Shown in pieces: positions 7,426-11,959 of a stretch of DNA of 11,959 bases. The position numbers and the translations under genes are program-made. The stretch comes from Bacteroidales bacterium (GTDB taxonomy: Bacteria > Bacteroidota > Bacteroidia > Bacteroidales > UBA1402): the NCBI GenBank assembly GCA_012511135.1, contig JAAZGQ010000161.1:1-11959 (forward strand), in the 5' to 3' direction. The number at the start of each line of letters is the position of its first letter. The first letter of the stretch is position 1. A model generated the notes under the pieces. It had not been told where the DNA came from, searched no databases, and saw only the letters and a list, made by a program, of their open reading frames with translations.

Positions 7426-8426
7426 TGGACTTTCCCGATAAAATATGTGTACTGGGTGGAGGCAGCTGGGCGACGGCTATTGCCAAAATGCTGCTGATGA
7501 ATCCCCAGACCAAAATCAACTGGTATATGCGAAGGCCTTCGCAGATCAGGGATTTCAAACGTTTCGGACACAACAATTCCTATCTGACGACTATTCCTTT
7601 TGACATCAACCGTATCCGCTTTTACAGCGATATTAATGTAGCCGTAAAAAACTCGGATACTTTGATACTGGCTACACCCTCGCCTTACCTCAAGATTCAC
7701 CTAAAAAAACTGCAACAAGACATCAGCGACAAATTTATCCTTTCGGGCATCAAGGGAATAGTTCCGGAAGAGAATATGCTGGTATCGCAGTATTTCAACA
7801 AGGTGTACAATGTTCCCCACGAAAATATTGCCACCATCGCCGGGCCTTGCCATGCCGAGGAAGTGGCGCTGGAGCACCTCTCTTACCTGACTATTGCCTG
7901 CAGCGATAAAGAAAAAGCCCGGGGCGTTGCCCGCAGCTTTGAATGTAGATTTGTGCGCACCACCATTACCGATGATGTGTTTGGCATAGAATACGCTTCG
8001 ACACTCAAGAATGTTTACGCCATAGCCGCGGGCATTTGCCACGGACTTAAATACGGCGACAACTTTCAGGCGGTGCTGCTTTCGAATGCTATTCAGGAAA
8101 TGAATCGCTTTACCCAGGCGGTCTTTCCTCAAAACCGCAAAATCTGCGAGTCGGTCTATTTGGGCGACCTGTTGGTGACGGCTTATTCAAAATTCAGCCG
8201 CAACCGCACCTTTGGCACCATGATTGGTAAAGGCTATTCGGTCAAGACAGCTCACATGGAGATGGAAATGATAGCCGAAGGCTATTACGCCACTAAATGT
8301 ATCAAAGAAATCAACGAAGAATTTTACCACGTCAACATGCCCATTCTGGATGCCGTGTATAACGTGCTTTACGAAAGAATATCACCCAGCATAGAAATCA
8401 AATTACTGAGCGAATCGCTCCGCTGA
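7422..8426 (+). CDS. gpsA: NAD(P)-dependent glycerol-3-phosphate dehydrogenase
   Basis: 334 residues, the family length. It reduces dihydroxyacetone phosphate to sn-glycerol-3-phosphate, the backbone for phospholipids, in the cytoplasm. The Rossmann fingerprint is VLGGGSWATAIAK (10-22). SGIKGI (108-113) and GPCHAEEVA (141-149) match conserved active-site blocks (the latter usually GP-S/C-F/H-A-E). Lys196 in TLKNVYAIAAGI is the predicted catalytic lysine. YGDNFQAVL...AIQEMNRF (211-230) and SRNRTFGTMIGKG (259-271) complete the C-terminal helical domain. The start is ambiguous by one codon: ATGATG at 7422-7427 overlaps the lysS TGA at 7423-7425, so translation may begin at 7422 or 7425. It likely serves lipid synthesis together with the acyltransferase encoded upstream, although the two are not in the same transcript by spacing. 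Confidence 0.96.
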   Translation: MMDFPDKICVLGGGSWATAIAKMLLMNPQTKINWYMRRPSQIRDFKRFGHNNSYLTTIPFDINRIRFYSDINVAVKNSDTLILATPSPYLKIHLKKLQQDISDKFILSGIKGIVPEENMLVSQYFNKVYNVPHENIATIAGPCHAEEVALEHLSYLTIACSDKEKARGVARSFECRFVRTTITDDVFGIEYASTLKNVYAIAAGICHGLKYGDNFQAVLLSNAIQEMNRFTQAVFPQNRKICESVYLGDLLVTAYSKFSRNRTFGTMIGKGYSVKTAHMEMEMIAEGYYATKCIKEINEEFYHVNMPILDAVYNVLYERISPSIEIKLLSESLR

Positions 8427-8488
8427 TACAAAAAGCAATCTTTGCTGACTAGTCTTTATTATGTTGACTACTATTAAAAACTAAGCTT

Positions 8489-9826
8489 ATGAAGCAACTT
8501 GAAATAAATTTAACCAAAGTATACGACTTTGTTCCCCAAAGCGAAATTGAAGCTTTAATCCCTTCCTGCAAGCAGGCCATGGATTTACTAAACTCTGGCC
8601 GGGGCAAAGGCAGCGACTTTTTGGGCTGGCTGCATCTGCCCTCTGCGACGGACGAAAAATTGATAACAGACATTCAGAAAACGGCTGCCCGCCTGCGCGA
8701 AAACTGCGAAGTGGTGGTGGTAGCCGGCATCGGAGGCAGTTACCTGGGGGCCAAAGCCGTAATTGACGCGCTGAACAACAGTTTTGACTGGCTCGATACC
8801 AAAAGGCAAAATCCGGTGGTAGTTTACGCCGGTCATAACATCAGCGAGGATTATCTCTTTGAACTAAGCCGTTTGCTCGAAGGTAAACGCTTTGGCATCA
8901 TCAATATTTCCAAATCGGGCACGACCACCGAAACGGCCCTGGCTTTTCGTTTGCTCAGGACTCAGCTCGAAAACCAGCTGGGCAAAGAAGCTGCCCGGCA
9001 AAACATAGTGGCGGTGACGGATGCTTCCAAAGGGGCCTTGCGCCAACTTGCCCAACAAGAAGGCTACAAGACTTTTGTCATTCCCGACAGCGTGGGGGGA
9101 CGTTATTCCGTACTTACTCCGGTAGGCTTGCTGCCCATTGCAGTGGCCGGTTACGACATTCGTCAATTGCTGGCCGGGGCGCTGGCCATGGAAAAACGCA
9201 GCGAGACAGCTTTTGAGCAAAATCCCGCTGCGCAGTATGCCGCCACCCGCAATGCCTTATACCAACAAGGCAAAAAGATCGAGATCCTGGCCAATTACCA
9301 CCCCAAGCTGCATTTTGTTGCCGAATGGTGGAAGCAACTCTACGGCGAAAGCGAAGGCAAGGAACACAAGGGGCTGTTTCCGGCTGCCGTAGACCTGACC
9401 ACCGACCTGCACTCTATGGGTCAATGGATACAGGAAGGTGAACGCAGTATTTTTGAGACGGTCATTTCCATTGCCTCTCCCAATCAGGAGGTAGTGATCC
9501 CCACCGATACCGACAACCTGGACGGCCTGAATTACCTGGCCGGAAAAGGGGTAGATCAGGTGAACAAGATGGCAGAACTGGGCACTCAGATCGCCCACGT
9601 GGACGGAGAAGTACCCAATATCAAAATTGAGCTGCCGGCCCTGAACGAATATCACCTGGGCGAATTGCTCTACTTCTTTGAAAAAGCTTGCGGAATCAGC
9701 GGTTACATGCTGGGCATCAATCCTTTTGACCAGCCGGGCGTGGAAGCCTACAAGAAAAATATGTTTGCCTTATTGCAAAAACCGGGCTACGAAGCCGAAT
9801 CGGCCGCAATCCGTTCCCGCTTATGA
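8489..9826 (+). CDS. pgi: Glucose-6-phosphate isomerase
   Basis: 445 residues, matching the short bacterial PGI form rather than the ~550-residue E. coli type. It interconverts glucose-6-phosphate and fructose-6-phosphate in glycolysis and gluconeogenesis. VAGIGGSYLGAKA (78-90) and the SIS-domain phosphate loop NISKSGTTTET (139-149) are visible. PGI signature 1 is DSVGGRYSVLTPVGLL (200-215). ESEGKEHKG (287-295) contains the likely catalytic Glu, His308 lies in DLHSMGQ, and signature 2, GYMLGINPFDQPGVEAYK (405-422), ends with the conserved Lys422. The 62-base gap after gpsA has no convincing promoter, though it is the widest in the run, so an extra start site is possible. The stop overlaps the next gene by 4 bases, coupling it to the HAD hydrolase. 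Confidence 0.97.
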   Translation: MKQLEINLTKVYDFVPQSEIEALIPSCKQAMDLLNSGRGKGSDFLGWLHLPSATDEKLITDIQKTAARLRENCEVVVVAGIGGSYLGAKAVIDALNNSFDWLDTKRQNPVVVYAGHNISEDYLFELSRLLEGKRFGIINISKSGTTTETALAFRLLRTQLENQLGKEAARQNIVAVTDASKGALRQLAQQEGYKTFVIPDSVGGRYSVLTPVGLLPIAVAGYDIRQLLAGALAMEKRSETAFEQNPAAQYAATRNALYQQGKKIEILANYHPKLHFVAEWWKQLYGESEGKEHKGLFPAAVDLTTDLHSMGQWIQEGERSIFETVISIASPNQEVVIPTDTDNLDGLNYLAGKGVDQVNKMAELGTQIAHVDGEVPNIKIELPALNEYHLGELLYFFEKACGISGYMLGINPFDQPGVEAYKKNMFALLQKPGYEAESAAIRSRL

Positions 9827-10593
9827 TGAATACTTTCATACCTACTGCTGTTGGGGGCTTTCTGGCCAAACAGGGGCTGACTGCGCTGGACATAAAAGCC
9901 GTGTTGCTTGATATGGACGGGGTGTTGTTTGATTCCATGCCCATTCACGCCTATACCTGGAACAAAACCATTGCGGAAGAAGGCTTGCACATGAGCAAAG
10001 AAGAAGCCTACCTGCACGAGGGGCGTACAGGCCGTTCGACCATAGAAATCGTATTCAGAGAACTTTTGAAGCGAGAGCCTACTTACGAGGAAGTCACGCG
10101 CATCTACGGCAAAAAAGCGGCCCTCTTTGACTCTTTGCCCGAAGCTCCGGTGATGCAGGGAGCTCTCGCTCTCCTGGACACCATAGCCGCCGACGACCTG
10201 ACCCGCATCCTGGTAACCGGCTCGGGACAAAAACTGCTGCTGGATCGCATCAACCACCATTTCCCCGGACATTTCGGCCCGGACCGTATGGTGACAGCCT
10301 TCGACGTGACTCAGGGCAAACCTCATCCCGAACCCTATCTGAAAGGGCTGCAAAAAGCCGGTGTCCAGGCTCATCAGGCCCTGGTTGTCGAGAACGCTCC
10401 TTTAGGGGTGGAATCAGCCAAAGCGGCCGGACTTTTTACCATCGCGGTTAACACCGGCCCCCTGGACGACTCGTATCTGGCTCCGGCTGACCTGATTTTT
10501 CACAGCCTGGACGAACTGACTCAGGCCTGGCCTGAACTGATGAAAAGCTGCCGGGAGCTCTACCTGCCGGGACATAGCTGCAGAAAACCTTAA
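9823..10593 (+). CDS. HAD-superfamily phosphatase/phosphomutase, beta-phosphoglucomutase-like
   Basis: 256 residues. The HAD motifs are complete: motif I LLDMDGVLFDS (28-38; nucleophile Asp30 and acid/base Asp32), motif II LVTGSG (130-135), motif III Lys166 in GKPHPEPY, and motif IV VVENAPLGVESA (188-199). Motif IV has Glu-Asn where many relatives have Glu-Asp; ENAP is common in beta-phosphoglucomutase-like proteins. A helical cap is inserted after motif I (about 40-105), which defines subfamily I. It should act on a small phosphorylated metabolite, either hydrolysing it or moving the phosphate, with Mg2+. Coupling to pgi (ATGA at 9823-9826) points to a sugar phosphate, which is inference. 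About 25 residues precede motif I, more than usual. ATGATG at 9823-9828 leaves the start uncertain by one codon. Confidence 0.87.
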   Translation: MMNTFIPTAVGGFLAKQGLTALDIKAVLLDMDGVLFDSMPIHAYTWNKTIAEEGLHMSKEEAYLHEGRTGRSTIEIVFRELLKREPTYEEVTRIYGKKAALFDSLPEAPVMQGALALLDTIAADDLTRILVTGSGQKLLLDRINHHFPGHFGPDRMVTAFDVTQGKPHPEPYLKGLQKAGVQAHQALVVENAPLGVESAKAAGLFTIAVNTGPLDDSYLAPADLIFHSLDELTQAWPELMKSCRELYLPGHSCRKP

Positions 10594-10750
10594 ACAGGAC
10601 TGCTTAAAATGCGAAGCCATGAATGTAAAGCTGAACACTTTTTTTAGAAGGCAAAAAAACCGGCTGAACAACCGGACTCTTTCAAAGGGAGAGAGCTTTG
10701 CCTCGTTCAAGGCTTCGTGTGACTTTTCTTCGTTCAGGAATAGCAGCTTT

Positions 10751-11959
10751 ATGCGGTCGGTTTTCTATCTGAAAAGTTCTGTCTTTTTTTGGCTGTTATT
10801 GCCTTTTTTGTTGACTTGCTGCAAGCCGCCTTCGGTAAAAAAGGAAACGCACAGAACTGTGCTGGTGTATATGGTGGCCGACAACAACCTGAACGCCTAC
10901 GCCCTTCAGAATATGACTTCGATGAAGCAAAACCTCGATGCCGACGCCATGGAAACGGGCCGATTACTGGTTTTTTATGTGCCTCCCTACGCCGAAACCC
11001 AGCAATTGATCGAAATCAAAATAAATACTTCCACCGGCCTGGGCGACACCCTGACACTGCACGAATACAGCTTTGAGAATACCCTGGACAAAAACGCCAT
11101 GCAACAGGTCATCCGCGATGTCAAAAGGCTGGCTCCGGCCAAAAGTTACGGCATGGTGTTGTGGTCGCATGCCATGGGCTGGCATCCCTATACTTCGGTG
11201 TTGGATCCCGGCAGCCTCAATCCGCCGGCTTTGCAGTCTGAGACTGAAGCTCCGGAGGGCGAATATTTACCAAGCCCGGCAGCAACGAAGCTCTCTGCTT
11301 CCTCTCAAAGCGAACTTCGGGCCTCAGGGGCCGAAAACATCAAAGACTAGGATCTGATAGGCTGGTTTGGCCAGGACGGCTATTATTATATGGAGATCCC
11401 GGTGCTGGCCTCGGCCCTCGAAGGTCAGGGACTGGAATTTCTGCTTTTTGACGCCTGTTTTACTGCCTCGGTCGAGATGCTCTACGATTTAAGGCATTCC
11501 GCCGACTACCTGATCGGCTCGCCGGCAGAAGTGATGGGCGCCGGCTTTCCCTACAAAGATTTTGTCAGGCTGGTTTTTAGGGAGGACCTGAGCACCGAAG
11601 CCTTGTGCCGGCAACTTTGCCAGGCTTACATGACAGCCTACAGAGCCAATACCACTTATCCATCGGCCAGTACCGTATTGGTCAAACTCAGCGAAATGGA
11701 CTCGCTGGCGGCCTGCGCCCGGGCTATTTTCGAAGCCGATCCCCTGCCGGTAAGCAACATCGACTTAGGGGCCATTCAGTATTACGAACTGATGAATCCG
11801 CATTTGTTTTACGACCTGAACGACTACCTGTCAGCTGTTTCGCGTTATCCTATGTTTTACAGTGAGTTTCAAAATCAGCTCAAGCGGACTGTACTCTACA
11901 AAGATTGCACCGATCAAATTTATTCAGCTTACAATGTTTCACACAGGTTCGATGTCAGC
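10751..11959 (+). pseudogene. Clostripain-family (C11) lipoprotein cysteine peptidase, interrupted by an in-frame TAG; 3' end beyond window
   Basis: From the ATG at 10751 a lipoprotein signal is seen: MRS, a Phe/Leu-rich core, then LLTCCK with Cys23/Cys24 as lipidation candidates. The same frame is open back to an ATG at 10619, but that would bury the signal, so 10751 is preferred. The C11 fold follows: TVLVYMVADNNLNAYA (36-51) and VLWSHAMGW (136-144) with catalytic His140. A Ser/Ala/Pro/Glu-rich stretch (about 152-199) ends at TAG, codon 200 (11348-11350). The same frame then continues open for 203 codons to the window edge: WFGQDGYYYMEIP, LLFDACFTASVEMLYDL with catalytic Cys236, then LIGSPAEVMGAGFPY. 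Both halves match the family, so a single nonsense change, rather than two genes, is the simplest reading. Active members are secreted Arg/Lys-specific proteases. Readthrough or a base error would restore it. Confidence 0.8.
11348..11350 (+). other. In-frame amber codon dividing the C11 peptidase
   Basis: TAG lies in the peptidase frame between the catalytic His140 and Cys236 codons, at the end of a low-complexity linker. Many sense codons are one change away (for example CAG, AAG, GAG, TGG, TCG, TTG). The next in-frame ATG is at 11390, 13 codons after the stop, upstream of the Cys motif but with no signal peptide. No obvious frameshift run or stop-bypass hairpin is seen around it. Confidence 0.85.

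Noticed and set aside
8437..8444. AATCTTTG before pgi as a -7 promoter box
   Set aside because: It misses the first base of TAnnTTTG and has no TTTG about 20 bases upstream; too weak to list.
10619..10750. A 44-codon N-terminal extension of the C11 peptidase from an upstream ATG
   Set aside because: It would place a basic, polar stretch before a clear lipoprotein signal peptide that has its own ATG at 10751, so the region is better read as leader DNA.
10594..10750. Possible terminator or promoter between the HAD gene and the peptidase
   Set aside because: CCGG-8-CCGG at 10660-10675 gives only a 4-bp stem with no T-run after it; the T-run at 10639-10645 lacks a hairpin before it; no TAnnTTTG box was found.
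11605..11865. An 86-codon + strand frame near the window end
   Set aside because: It is out of frame with the C-terminal half of the peptidase, which shows real family motifs across the same bases.
1..11959. Mobile elements, CRISPR arrays, tRNA or rRNA genes
   Set aside because: No terminal repeats, transposase motifs, regularly spaced repeats or tRNA-like cloverleaf were seen by eye, and the coding density leaves little space for them.

Overview
The window looks like a chromosomal housekeeping segment from a member of the Bacteroidota, probably close to the Bacteroidales. The signs are the character of the PurA, LysS, GpsA and Pgi proteins, the TAnnTTTG-type -7 boxes (TATCTTTG appears before two genes), A-rich leaders in place of strong Shine-Dalgarno sites, and a lipoprotein-type clostripain homologue. 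This assignment is by eye. All genes are on the + strand and closely packed. I see no tRNA, rRNA, CRISPR array or insertion sequence.

Layout. Bases 1-899 hold the C-terminal fifth or so of an RND efflux transporter and, 2 bases later, a 97-residue PII/CutA-like protein, probably the end of an efflux operon. A candidate promoter then precedes a stand-alone PlsC-like acyltransferase with an added membrane domain (958-2427). After a 99-base gap holding candidate promoter boxes and a clear inverted repeat, a long run begins: purA (purine synthesis), a YugP-like membrane zinc peptidase, hisS and lysS (tRNA charging), and gpsA (glycerol-3-phosphate for phospholipids). Gaps inside it are 7 and 6 bases, or 4-base ATGA overlaps. 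After 62 bases come pgi (glycolysis) and an overlapping HAD phosphatase/phosphomutase. The last locus (10751 to the window end) encodes a clostripain-family (C11) lipoprotein peptidase whose frame is broken by one in-frame TAG between the catalytic His and Cys.

How the genes work together. The purA-hisS-lysS-gpsA-pgi-HAD run mixes nucleotide, translation, lipid-precursor and sugar-phosphate functions, as expected of a growth-linked housekeeping transcript. The acyltransferase and GpsA both bear on phospholipid synthesis, since GpsA makes the glycerol-3-phosphate backbone. No obviously new multi-gene system is visible. The points most worth a second look are the amber-interrupted peptidase, the PII-like gene behind an HAE1-type RND pump, and the palindrome in the purA leader.
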